From Pseudorasbora parva (Eukaryota > Chordata > Actinopteri > Cypriniformes > Gobionidae), in NCBI RefSeq assembly GCF_024679245.1, contig NC_090177.1, positions 21,526,950 through 21,590,949 on the forward strand: a stretch of DNA of 64,000 nucleotides, read 5' to 3'. The notes beneath the pieces were generated by a model. The model did no database searches. It was not told where the DNA came from and saw nothing but the letters and a program-made list of their open reading frames with translations. Positions 23,701 through 34,934 of the stretch are shown piece after piece (the stretch's first letter is position 1; each line of letters starts with the position of its first letter). The position numbers and the translations under genes were made by a program.

Positions 23701-25818
23701 GTGATGCAGTAGCATCGAAAAGGTCAGGCAACTTGCATTTTATCCTCCAGACAGACTTTGGGGCCGATGACATTGGCAGCACCAGAAATCAGCCGGAATG
23801 TGAGATGTTTGGGTGGACATGGTGCTGACAGGCCACATTTGTACTTGCGTGGTCGTGGTTCTGCAAGAGAAGGTTATTGCATTGAATGAACGATCTTAAA
23901 TGTTCTTTCTGAAAATGGCAAAGTATGTTTCATGCAAAGTCATTTTACCTGGAGTGGTCTCTTCTTGTCCACCTATAATTGATAATATATATGTTAAAAT
24001 AGACCATGTACAACATTTTATATATACAGTCAAACCATAAATTATTCAGATACCAGACATAATTTTTTAGTGGTGGGTGGAAAACACTATAATTCATTTA
24101 TTTACGCAAGAATCACAAAATAAAGTAAACCATATTTATGCCATATTATAGCCAACATTTTTATCAAATGTATTAAATTTGAGACCAAAATGATTCAGAC
24201 ACTTTAACCTGACCATGTTTTCCTTAAAGGGGTACTTCAGCGCTGGAAAGATGAATCTGTATTTAAACTGGGTCATTAATGTAATAGAAATGTGAAATTA
24301 TTTTTGAATTTGGTGCCTTCTAGACTGAGAAAAGACAGAAAATGTATTTGTCTCATGGGATGAAATACTACAATTCCCAGAATGCTTCGCTGCCCTGTGA
24401 GGCCATTCCCAAAGCCACCACTACTGGATTACAGTGACAGAGTTCAGAAAGTACAATTAAATACTGAACGTGTCTGTTCAATATAATGATCGAGTCGCCA
24501 CCTGAGTCTCACAGCACTAACGCTGCAGGAGTCAGATTACATTTAATGTCATAAATGAGCTGATGAGCACTCGTGATGAGAGCTGAGGAAATCGTGACCA
24601 CATTCGCCGCATACATTCAAAACGCGTTTTCAGTTCATGCCTTTGGAAGCTTAACTTTCATAGAAATTAATTTGAAAGTTAAAACACTTACATTGCTTAG
24701 CATCCGTTTAAATTAAAGCCTGCAGCTGCAAGCTGTGCTGTAAGTGTGATCTCCCGCGAGTTGAAAACATGTGGAAATGGCTCCCTCTGCTGGCTGTAGT
24801 CTTTAGCCTCTGGGCAAACATTCCAAAGATGACGCAAATATCGTCAATTTGCGTCACGAGAGGAATTTTTCCAGAAATAAAATGCATAAATCTCTCGTCT
24901 CAGGGGGATATGAAGGGGGAAAGCACAATCATTTGAATATACTCCAGGATTTCTACTGATACAAAGCCATATGCTAATCGCTGAAGTAACCCTTTAAACA
25001 GTTAGTTCACCCAAAATTAAAATTTCTGTCATTAATGATTTACCCTAATATCGTTCCATGCCTGTAAGACCTCTGTTCATCTTCGGAACACAGTTTAAGA
25101 TATTTTATTTCTTTTGACCGAGAGCTTATATTTAGACAGAGAGGTTTCTGTTCCTCCATTGAATGTATGTACGGGTCACTGTCGCTTTTTACTGTCGAAA
25201 GGTAATAAAAACATAAAAGTAGTCCATGTGTGACATCAGTTGGTTAGCTAGAATCTCTTAAAGCATCAAAAATACATTTTGGTCCAAATACATTTTGCAA
25301 ATACATTTTGGTCCAAAAAAAAAAAAACTACAACTTTATTCAGCATTGTCTTCACTTTCGTGTTGGTTTTCAATCCGCAAAACAAAGATTAGAACGTTAT
25401 GAATCAGCGTATCGATTCAGAATTCGGATCGCCAATGTCGGATCGCTGAATCATGAATCAATACGCCGATTCATAACCGTTCAAATCATTGTTTGAGGAC
25501 TGAAAACAAACACAGAACTACATATGGAACTACATATTTTATATGCTCTAAGATTATAGCACTGCCCATAGAAAAACCTATATCATACACAACATCCTTA
25601 GTCCTTACCACTAAAGAGCATTCGTATCAAGTTCCCATCCCCTCCTAGCATAGAATTTGCAAGAAGCCAGGTGAAGCCCAAAAGAAGTACCAAGGCAATA
25701 GCACGCAGAGTCACTGGGGAATACAAAATAAATGAAAAATACCATTTGAAAGCCATTGTGTAAAGGAACTTGTCTAGTCCATGATAAGCACGGAAATGCA
25801 CAGACCTGCAAATCTCAT
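20660..25818 (-). CDS. fam3a: FAM3A (FAM3 metabolism-regulating family member A), nine coding exons
   Basis: The nine exons join in frame to 687 coding bases (228 aa); human FAM3A is about 230. Residues 7-27 form a hydrophobic signal or anchor segment ([17 protein letters not shown]). The FAM3 domain follows, with [77 protein letters not shown] and [15 protein letters not shown]. The four family cysteines (C56, C62, C84, C219), which pair as disulfides in FAM3 proteins, are all present. FAM3 proteins are secreted or Golgi-associated and influence metabolism; FAM3A has been linked to mitochondrial ATP output (established knowledge). The intron after exon 4 uses a GC donor. The gene is head to head with IDH3G. 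FAM3A fits better than FAM3C because of CLEDK, RPLHEG and the ANVIGPK spelling. Confidence 0.93.
21099..22123. mobile_element. Composite MITE in the last FAM3A intron
   Basis: The outer ends ACTGTAAAAAAATATTG and AATTATTTTTTACAGT are inverse, each followed inward by ACCTGGTTGCCTTAA or its inverse. A second MITE-like unit starts inside at about 21340 (TTTAAAGCTACACTGTGTGA). Segment 21562-21632 is almost identical to the inverse of 13221-13291. The 108-codon frame at 21451-21777 is not recognisable as a protein. Confidence 0.7.
22219..22345 (-). CDS. fam3a: FAM3A coding exon 8
   Basis: Acceptor CCATTCACAG, donor GTAGAATG. Encodes [14 protein letters not shown] through [10 protein letters not shown]; 127 bases. 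Confidence 0.93.
22490..22574 (-). CDS. fam3a: FAM3A coding exon 7
   Basis: Acceptor TTCTGCCATAG, donor GTTAGTC. Encodes [14 protein letters not shown] and [13 protein letters not shown]; 85 bases. Confidence 0.93.
22677..22727 (-). CDS. fam3a: FAM3A coding exon 6
   Basis: Acceptor CATTTTTCAG, donor GTAAGTTG. Encodes [16 protein letters not shown]; 51 bases. Confidence 0.92.
22819..22877 (-). CDS. fam3a: FAM3A coding exon 5
   Basis: Acceptor GGTCTTACAG, donor GTAAATAG. Encodes [19 protein letters not shown]; 59 bases. Confidence 0.92.
22970..23477. mobile_element. MITE with internal perfect hairpin, in a FAM3A intron
   Basis: TTAAAGGGATACTTCACCC at the left and GAAGTATCCGTTTAA at the right are inverted ends, with ATATTAAACTATG mirrored by CATAGTTTAATAT inside. 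The inner arms 23017-23048 and 23074-23105 are a perfect 32-bp inverted repeat with a 25-base loop. Confidence 0.85.
23737..23860 (-). CDS. fam3a: FAM3A coding exon 4 (three conserved cysteines)
   Basis: Acceptor TCTCTTGCAG. Encodes [14 protein letters not shown] through GPKVCLEDK. The reading frame requires the exon to end AAAAT, followed by GCAAGTTG, a GC donor matching the GCAAGT consensus. Using the nearby GTTGCC would break the frame into exon 5. Confidence 0.88.
23949..23972 (-). CDS. fam3a: FAM3A coding exon 3, a 24-base microexon
   Basis: Acceptor CAATTATAG, donor GTAAAATG. Encodes GQEETTPE in the linker before the FAM3 domain, in phase with both neighbours. This is the variable linker region of the family, so the exon is supported by phase and splice sites more than by homology. 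Confidence 0.8.
24022..24235. mobile_element. Tc1-like terminal fragment in a FAM3A intron
   Basis: The sequence from ACAGTCAAACCATAAATTAT to CTGACCATGTTTTCC matches the terminal repeat seen again at 37003-37215. It is cut off by the MITE that begins at 24234, and no right end is present. Confidence 0.7.
24234..24997. mobile_element. MITE, GGGTACTTCAGCGCTGG family, uninterrupted copy
   Basis: TTAAAGGGGTACTTCAGCG at the left is matched by CGCTGAAGTAACCCTTTAA at the right. The interior is moderately GC-rich and non-coding. It is co-linear with the interrupted copy at 47824-49903. It lies in the FAM3A intron between coding exons 2 and 3. Confidence 0.9.
24994..25290. mobile_element. MITE fragment abutting the previous one
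   Basis: TTAAACAGTTAGTTCACCC follows the TTTAAA end of the preceding MITE directly. The sequence has the usual TCTGTCATTAATGATTTACC start of this family. The right end is degenerate. Confidence 0.6.
25609..25713 (-). CDS. fam3a: FAM3A coding exon 2 (signal/anchor segment)
   Basis: Acceptor TATTCCCCAG, donor GTAAGGAC. Encodes the hydrophobic stretch and the linker NLIRMLFSG; 105 bases. Confidence 0.92.
25806..25818 (-). CDS. fam3a: FAM3A coding exon 1 (start codon)
   Basis: ATG AGA TTT GCA G then donor GTCTGTG. MRFA is completed by the next exon to [13 protein letters not shown], matching the start of FAM3A proteins. The upstream limit of the exon, within the 5' UTR, was not determined. Confidence 0.8.
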
Positions 25819-26978
25819 TGTAGACAGATGTCAAAATCTGGTCAGCAAATGGCCACTTTTTATATTCTGTTTGGAGTAAGTGAGACAACATTTATGACAA
25901 AGAAAGAAAGGAGCAGATCGCATATTTTCAGAATTAACCAATTTTAACCCTAGCCTAGAGGAAAGTATAGGCTACATTCCAAAAAACGACATTCAGGACC
26001 CTGTCGTTCAGGAAATGTAACTTTTAACACGTAACCTAAGTTTAAACATACTTATAATGTAGGTTGACTCCTATTTCTGCCTACTATTTTTTATTTTACA
26101 TCTAGTTGGACATTTAATGGCTAACATGTTTTAAACCCAGTTTTAGCCATCTTCTATGGGATTACACCTGATATTCATTTGGGAAGCAACTCTCCCTGGA
26201 ATTGAAACCTAGACAGCAGCCTCATACATATACTCAAATCTGTTCATTTAAACAAACAACTAATTTGTAAACCGGAGCACAATCATTGAATCAAAACTCA
26301 CATTACACATATATAAAAAAAATACCTTTCAAAATTTGGAGTGACCCTGTGCAGCAGGTTTGCAAAACAGCTTCTCTCTTGGGGTGTAAAACGACTAACG
26401 TTAATTTACTCGCTTCCGAAGCACGTTCATCTTAAAGCCAGGCTCGACTGGATTTTTCCGCAACAAATATGACGGACATTTAACGAAAACACAATTCCGT
26501 AATACCGAAATATCTTCGTTCGTTGACCTCTAGAAACGTAACGTTACATTTGTTTCCAAAACACCATTCCCGGTGACAATCTTCCGGTTTGAGCTTCGTT
26601 CGAGCTCTGTCTGAAATTATGAGCACGTGGTTCTTTTGCGCACCCAACATGCAAATATCATGCTCCACTTCCGAGTGTTTATTTAGATTAAATGCAAATT
26701 ACATTTGACACGTGTCAAATTGTGTTATTGATATAGATAGTGTGTAAATGTCTACTACATTTTATGTAGGTTTGATACATTGTAGAATCATTTATTGTAT
26801 TGTAATATACCTCAAATATGCGTGAATGTAAATTTGTCAGTGGCAATGTAAGTTAATTATTACTTTTTGTATTTTATTTTATTTTTAAAGACGTAACGTT
26901 AGCCCGGAACTATTCCCCACCAGTCGGCGTTTAATCCGGAAAATAACACACACACACACGCATACTACTGTCATGATC
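25819..26978. promoter_or_regulatory. Bidirectional FAM3A/IDH3G promoter region
   Basis: The start codons of the two divergent genes are 1160 bp apart. ETS-type motifs are visible: CTTCCGG at 26581-26587, ACTTCCGAG at 26667-26675 and TCCGGAAA at 26935-26942, as is common in TATA-less promoters of housekeeping and mitochondrial genes. A likely non-coding FAM3A exon ends at 26326 (AAAG then GTATTTTT on the minus strand). Transcription start sites were not determined. Confidence 0.6.
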
Positions 26979-27041
26979 ATGGCCACTCTTACTAAAGCTT
27001 TAAAACCAATCTTGGGGAGGCAATTGGGAAATACAGCAAAG
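26979..27041 (+). CDS. idh3g: IDH3G exon 1 (mitochondrial presequence)
   Basis: Encodes [20 protein letters not shown] and K. No GT occurs between this ATG and the in-frame TGA at 27066, so the donor must be non-GT. AAAG followed by GCAAGG fits a GC donor and keeps phase 0 into exon 2. Confidence 0.85.
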
Positions 27042-30000
27042 GCAAGGCATTTTATTAACACGATATGACCAGAGAATCATCATAAATACAAGGAATAATG
27101 CGAAATTGTTTATCAACGCGTTCTATTAGCGTGACATTTTATAAAGACAAGGTCAGGGCTGGCTTGCTAATTATCAGTCCGTATTGTACATGTTTGTTTG
27201 TTTTTAGCTTTGACCGTTCACATATTTGTTCGTTCATATATAAAATAAAATTGGGACGTTTAATTAGTGCTATTGGCAATGTGATTTCGCTGATTTGGCA
27301 GTGTTTCAAAACGTAATGAGCTGCCAAAGTAGATAACATTTTCTTGCTTTATATGTAGCTGTATAGGTCGGCAGCTAAGCACTGACACGCAAGCATGATG
27401 AGGTGTGCTTTTTACCATGTTGTAATGCTTGTTTTGTTGGTTATTGTAGGTCTTTGGCGCAGCAGTCAGCAACCAAAGAGGAAAACCTACATACACAGTG
27501 GGTTTCTGTCTTCACATGGCAGCTAATGTTTGTCTACAGTGGTTTAGACTTGTATTAGTCACGTTAGTGACTTAAGTACAACCCAGTAATTTAAATCTAT
27601 CTGTCTGTCCGTCTGTCAAATATGATTGGTTATTCATTGTTTGACAGAAAAGTATACTTTATGGTTCTATAGAATAGAATAAAAGCATGTCTTAATAAGG
27701 TAAAGATAATGAATTGTGGTTTCTAATCCTCTATCACTAACTGGACTCTTTTTTATATTCTTTACCTCCGGTTCTCCTGTGTCTTGAAGGGACAAATCAT
27801 AGTAAGTATGGAGTAACATAAGTAAATATAGAAAACAAAATGCCAAATACCTACGTTTTTTCCACAATTAACATTTAATAAAACCACTGAATGTTAATTC
27901 ATTATGTTTGTTTCCAGCCTCCTCCTGCCAAGTATGGAGGCCGGCATACTGTAGCATTGATTCCTGGAGATGGAATTGGACCAGAGCTGCTCAGCCATGT
28001 GCGGGAACTCTTCAGGTTTGTCAAATCAATACTTAAGTGTTATAGTGTCTGGTGGTAATAATGTGTTGCCACACTAAGATTGTCTTGTTGAATCACAGGT
28101 TCAGCTGTGTTCCTGTGGACTTTGAGGTGGTGAATGTAAATTCTTCATCAACCAGTGAGGACGACATCAAAAATGCCATTATGGCCATTCGTCGCAATGG
28201 AGTTGCTCTTAAGGGTCTGTACATTAAGTTACTAATTGACAATGTTATAATTGTTCCTCAATTATTAGTGAGATTTTAGATAATTAATTGTTTATATTTA
28301 ATAATTTTCATCTTTTTTTCTCAGGTAACATTGAGACCAACCACACAATGCCCCCTAACCACAAGTCAAGGAACAATCTTCTACGGTAAGGTTGAAAGAC
28401 AAATGATTGCACAGTTCCATCAGATGTTTATGATGCTGTGGCCCCCTTAGTTTGAGTTTGACTGACGGCAGAGTGCCTCAGATTTGCCTCCTGCCGATTA
28501 CTGTGTGTCTAGACTCAGCACAGCTGTCTATCTCTCTCTCTTTCTCAGCACGAGTCTGGATCTGTATGCCAATGTGATGCACTGCCAGTCACTTCCTGGA
28601 GTCCAGACGCGCCACAAAAACATTGACATCATCATCATCAGAGAGAACACGGAGGGCGAGTACAGCAGTCTGGAGCATGAGGTCAGGAGTTTACGGCACC
28701 CACTCAACAGACTTTCACACTGCTCTACCTGTTTCTAGCACATCTTTCCTCACATACCAGGGTGTTGACATGTATGCATAAATGTATCAATTAATATGTA
28801 TTATTCTGTTGCACATACTCATTACTTTGCGATGAAAAAAAATGCACTAGGTTTGTTTGTATTGGGTTTTTAATGTTTTTGAAATAAGTATCTTCAGTAA
28901 AAAGAAAATACATTAAAAAAACTTAATATCATATAATGTTTTACAATTATCAAAATGTCTATTTTCTTTATATATTTGACCAATCACGGAAAGTAGGGAC
29001 ACAAGTTGGTTCTGGGGCATTTTGAGTTATTCACAGATTCTGAAAGTGTAGTCTCCAAGCTTTCCGAAGCCATGTAACACATGGAAATCTGATAATATTT
29101 GGGGAAGTCATTTTGCCATTTGAATGTAGGCCTCTAAAAATTGTGCACCTGTTCTCACCTGCTTGGAGTGACAATAGGGCTAATTTACATCTCATTTAGA
29201 AAAGCCATACCCCCTGTAATTCCCCATAAAGCTGTATGGTTGCATAACAATGACAGACGCAACGGGAAAAATCAGACCGCATACTAATAATAATAAAGGA
29301 TATCAGATGCCAACATTACCTTCTAAAAGCCCATTATAGTAATGTTTTTTTAGCAAGTGATACGAGGCTAAAAATTACAATTAACAATAGGCAGGTTTGG
29401 GAAGGTACCCTAGAGTAAATAATCATAATTTTATGCGTGTTTCAGAGTGTATCAGGTGTTGTAGAGTGTCTGAAAATCATCACACGGAACAACTCCCTCC
29501 GCATCGCTGACTATGCCTTCAAACTGGCCCGAGAGAAAGGGCGCCGCAGGGTCACTGCTGTCCACAAGGCTAATATCATGTTAGTTAGTCTACCATTGTG
29601 CTATTAATTCACAGTTGTTTCACAGCAAAGAATGTGTTAGCAATGTGTTCTCACTCTCTTAACAGGAAACTGGGGGATGGGCTGTTCTTACAGTGCTGTA
29701 AGGAAGTGGCCTCTGGATACCCAGACATTGAGTTTGATAGTATGATTGTAGACAACACCACCATGCAGGTGATCATATAATCAGACAAATCATGCTGACA
29801 ATTTTGATGTGTTATGAGAAGGCAAAATAAGCCCATTACTATATTTACTGTGGTTATGTTGTTTCTTTCAGCTTGTTTCCAAGCCCCAGCAGTTTGATGT
29901 CATGGTGATGCCTAATCTCTATGGCAATGTAGTCAGCAATGTGTGTGCCGGGCTGGTGGGTGGACCTGGTCTTGTGCCGGGTGCCAACTATGGACGAGAC

Positions 30001-33000
30001 TATGCAGTGTTTGAAACGGTTGGTCTATAGGATAAAACTGAGCGATTAAAATGCAGAAATTTTAGCGGTCATTCCTCAACAATCATCCATATATATTTTT
30101 TAGAGTTAATTGCTTTGGCCTCTGTGTGAATAATATTTGTAGTCCGCTATGTAATCTGCTTTAAGACCCAACAAAACCCTCTGCCTACCTAATATGGCTA
30201 GCAAACTATTGCCGTTTAAATGTCTGGGGTCAGTATAATAAATAAAACTGCATAAATAAATGCTGTTCTTTTAAACTTCTTATTCATTAGAGAATCCTAA
30301 AAATAAAAAATAAACATTTTCCACAAAAATAATAAAACACTATTTTTATCATTGATAATAAATGTTTCTTAATTAAATCAGCACTAGGTAACTTTTCAAC
30401 CTTCATAATATATTTTTTAAGACTCTTGTGATGATAAATCGACTTACAATAGGTTGAATGACACGTCTGCCATAGCCTGATGGGGTCTGTATCGTTTTTA
30501 ATCGTACTTTTAAACTTCGGGTTTCGGGTAGTAACCCGAGAACAAAAAGAACTACAAAATTTGACAGCTTTACGGCATATACGTCACTTCCACCAACACC
30601 CACACTTCCTTAAATTCGGACGTGCGAGCCCAATTTTGTTCGTCGGATAATATAGTCATGTCCGAAGCAGCACAGACAAATAAGAAAGAAAAGGTTTTGT
30701 TGGAGGAAAGCAATAAGAGGAAACGAAAAAGTGATGGGATTAAAGGCAGGACGAGGATCAACATGTGACCAGCGTTTGCTCGTTGGCGTGAGCTGAAGGA
30801 GGCGTGCCCGACCGATGCTGTCATGCTTGTTACGGTGAGCTACCACTCAAACATTAAACTGAAGTATCATATAGATTCTGTAAAACGGTAACCAATAGAC
30901 TACTATAATGACGCTGGCTTGTAAACGTGAGCATCGTGATTATTTGGCGTTTGAAAAAAATAAAACCCATGAAATTATATTCATATGACATGCTGAAACA
31001 TGCCACTGACTGTAACGTTACCTGGGATGAAGACATTTCACACGCGACGGCAGAAGAACTCTGAACTCCTCTTGCAGTGTTCAGGGGAACTGTTAGTGCT
31101 GCACCGACCCGCGGCGCCACTTTCATGAAGTTATTTGGCCCGCACCGCACCACTGTATATATTTTTACAACCCGCCGCGCACCCGTGACCATTAAATAGA
31201 CATACGGGGTCCGCGGGTTATGAGACGACCCACGCATTACTAGTTCAGGGCTATCAGGGTTGTCATGTCAACAAATGCACGTGCGATGGCATCCCCTGTT
31301 GTAGGATGACAGATCTTACGACAGTAGTTGAGGACATTATATTTTCCAAACTGTAGGGGGACCCCGAGAGCAAAAGTAGCCAAGTGCGGCTTTAAGGCAC
31401 CAAATCAGCTTATTAAAATGACTTCTGATGGTCTTTGCCATCACAAAAATAAATTACATTTTTAAATATATTAACATAGAAAACATTTATTTAAAGGAAG
31501 TGTATGCAAGATTGTGGCCAAAACTGGTACTGCAATCACTCCCCCTCCCCCCTGACTCGAGGTTGCCAGATCGGCTGCAGGATCCAGCAGGAACGTTTGT
31601 AGCTGCAGCTGTGGTAGTTATAACAAGAGCAGAGCTGGCAAACCGGATGCCCAAACACTACTGACTTTGTGATTGGTCGATAGGTAGAGGGTGGTGCTTC
31701 AGGCCAAAACACATGTCAACATCAACATCAGGCCCTGTCCACACAAAACCAGAGCTTTTCTTATCCAACCTTTTTTTCCGTTCGTTTCAAGAAATATCTG
31801 CATCCACACTAGGGGTTGAATGACTTCCATTTTTTTCAAGTCGACATTTATGTGATGAAAGTCAAGTCGATGTCGACAAGTCGCTGATAACGTCATTAAT
31901 GAACAAATAAACCTGCACCTTGAGCTGAGACGCGAACACGGGTCGTCTTGTGCACAGCTGATAGCTATGGCATATGACACAGCGCTGCCCATAAGGTTAT
32001 TGGTCCTACATGACAGCTTTCGTATCAATTCTTTTGTCTTATGGTTGTTATATTTCTCACAGATTTCTGCTCGTTCTGAATAAGATACAGATAAAGTACC
32101 ATAATAAAGATTACTGTATACCGTATATTCATGTATATGAATGCATTTGTGGGTGATTGTGTGTGAATTAATTCTACCTGGCATCGTCTTTCTACTAATA
32201 GTGAAGCTGTGAGTTTTAGTTATCAAGAAATATATGCTAGAACTTTTCAGTTCTCTAAGCTATTTTATTGATAAATCACAGAACAGTGTTGACAATACAT
32301 TTCTGCGCTACTGAATGGTTTTGTATGAGGCGTGCGTGATCTCCGCGTGCGTGATCTCCGCGTGATCAGGCTGTGTGTGTGCATTGCAATGCAGCACGCA
32401 GTTTAGCGCGATGATTAACTTACGCGTACAATAAGCGTGCATTCTCCCGATCAATTTTGAGCATCCAGATTGTAATCAAACATGTCTTGTGGAGAGCTCT
32501 CGGAGTATGCATTTATTTCTCATTTTTAACTGTTCAAAACAGCCTGCGTGTCAGGAAATATTTGAATATATTCGAATGCATTGGTTGATATTTGATATCC
32601 GTTCTAATTAGATTTTTTTTTAAATGACAGCCCTAGTCTAGTGACAAATCAGGGCTATTTTATGATTAATTGAAATACATTTCTTACATAGTTCCTTTAA
32701 AATTTGTAATATTTCAAAAAAATTCAGATTTAACTGTATTAGATTACTTTGGCGAGCATTAAAAAAATAAAAAGTGTACTTTTTAGCTAATCAGTCACAA
32801 CTACTGGGTTGAATGTTACTTCACCTAGGCTAAATAATATTCATAAGCCAGAGTTTTTTACATGCTTCTGTTACCTTAAGTGTATTATTAAATGGAAAGA
32901 TACTGTTTCCATGTTTCCAAACAATATACTGCATCTGCATTATTCATAGACCCATTTTAAAGGAATAAAGCTTATATACCGTTTCTTTATTGAAATTGAG

Positions 33001-34900
33001 TTATGCCACTGTAATTAAAATGCAAATATCGAGTGATGTTTGAATGACTGCCATTAAATATGTTATAACAGGCCACCAGGAATACAGGAAAGAGCATTGC
33101 CAACAGGAACATCGCCAACCCCACTGCTATGTTGCTTGCCAGCTGCCTCATGTTAGATCATCTCAAGTAAGTGAGGAGCTCATGTGTTATTTTTTATAAA
33201 TGTCAGCTCTTATGATGGTAATTTTGCTGATTTTTGCCTTTCCGGTTCTTTGTTAGCTCTTGTATCTTTAACCTAACGAAATAGATGTGCATAGCATTTT
33301 TTAGCAGTAACTATAGTGCGTTGCTGAGCATATGACTCTTCTTTTTCAGGCTTCATGACTATGCCACCATGATCCGGGGTTCAATTCTCAACACTATGAA
33401 TGAGACCAGGGTTAGTCACATATATTGTTTCTATAGTATCAACCCTACTCCTGTTACACTTGGTCTCACATGTCTTGTATGGCAGGTTTTTAGATCTTTA
33501 GAACTTAATTTAGTCAATAAGGATACCATCAAGTGTGAAAACCTGCACATCAAGTCATTCAAATCTTACCCTGGAGGGCCAATGCGGTGCTGAGTTTCGC
33601 TCCAACCCTAATCAAACACACCCACCTGTGATTTTCTAATGACCCTGAAGACATTGATTAGCATGTTCAGGTGTGCTTGATTAGGGTTGGAGCTAAACTC
33701 TGCACCGCATTGGCCCTCCAGGGTAAGATTTGAATAGGCCCGAGTTAGACCAAGACATTCTTAGCATTCTTTGGATTTGTCCATGAAAGAACTTTTTGTA
33801 GTATGACGCCACAATATTGAAAAACCTTCATTGCAACATTTTTTTGTGCTATATTATATTTTGCTGAATAGTCAAATGTAAAATTACAGTATTCACTGTA
33901 TAAAAGAAATATAACTAATATAATAAATTAATACAATTTATCTTTGTTAAAGCTACAAAAGTATTTTTTTCTTTCTCTTTTATCGTTTAATCACCATTAG
34001 TGACAAACAGATGCTGGTATATTAGGCGGCTTTCCCTTTAAAACAAATGCACGGACCTAATATGGCATTCATAACATTGACACTCATCCGTTTTCTTTCA
34101 CAATTGTTACAACACACAACCGACTGTGTTCACTAGGATACTCTCAGAGATGGGCATTTTGAATTAAATTTGCATGCACGTGTCTGTTTAAGCTTAAAAG
34201 AAAGAAAGAGTTCAGCATTCACATGCTGTCTGTGTATGCGTGCACAGTCTTTTGCACTTGATGCCTGACTGGACTTAAAGGGTTTAGTTCACCCAAAAAT
34301 GAAAATTGTCATTGATTACTTACCCTCATGCTGTTTACCCTCAGCCTTACTGAGCCAATATCTTAATTTGTGTTCCGAAGATAAACAAAGGTCTTACGGG
34401 TGTCGAACGGTATGAGAGTGAGTAATTAATGAGAGAATATTTAATTTTGGGTGAGCTAACCCTTTAACTCAATAATGGATAAACTTTGCAATTAATCCAC
34501 GAATCACATGCAATACGAACCAGGTGAGCAGCTGGCCCATCGCACATCCTTCGACGCGACTATCGCGGATGCAGACATCTCAATTTCAATGCTAATTGAT
34601 ATATAGTGCAGTCCTAATAGTAATGAGTCGTATTATTTGACTGCCAACATCTATATATACTACTGTTCAACATTTTGGGGAGAGTAAAATTTTTGTTTTG
34701 TTTTTGAAAAGTCCTACTCACTAATGTGAAATCATTTCAATTGAAAAGAATTGTTTTCTATTTGGTCACTTTAAAATTTATTCTTATGATGGCAAAGTAA
34801 AAAAAAAAAAAAATTATTACTCCAGTCTTCAGTGTCACAAGATCCTTCACAAATCATTGTAATATGCTGATTTGCTGCTCAAGAAACATTATTATTCTTC

Positions 34901-34934
<34 letters not shown>

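Noticed and set aside
25598..25891. 97-codon minus-strand frame read as one exon
   Set aside because: Only part of it is FAM3A coding sequence. It runs through intron between 25713 and 25806, where the splice sites interrupt it.
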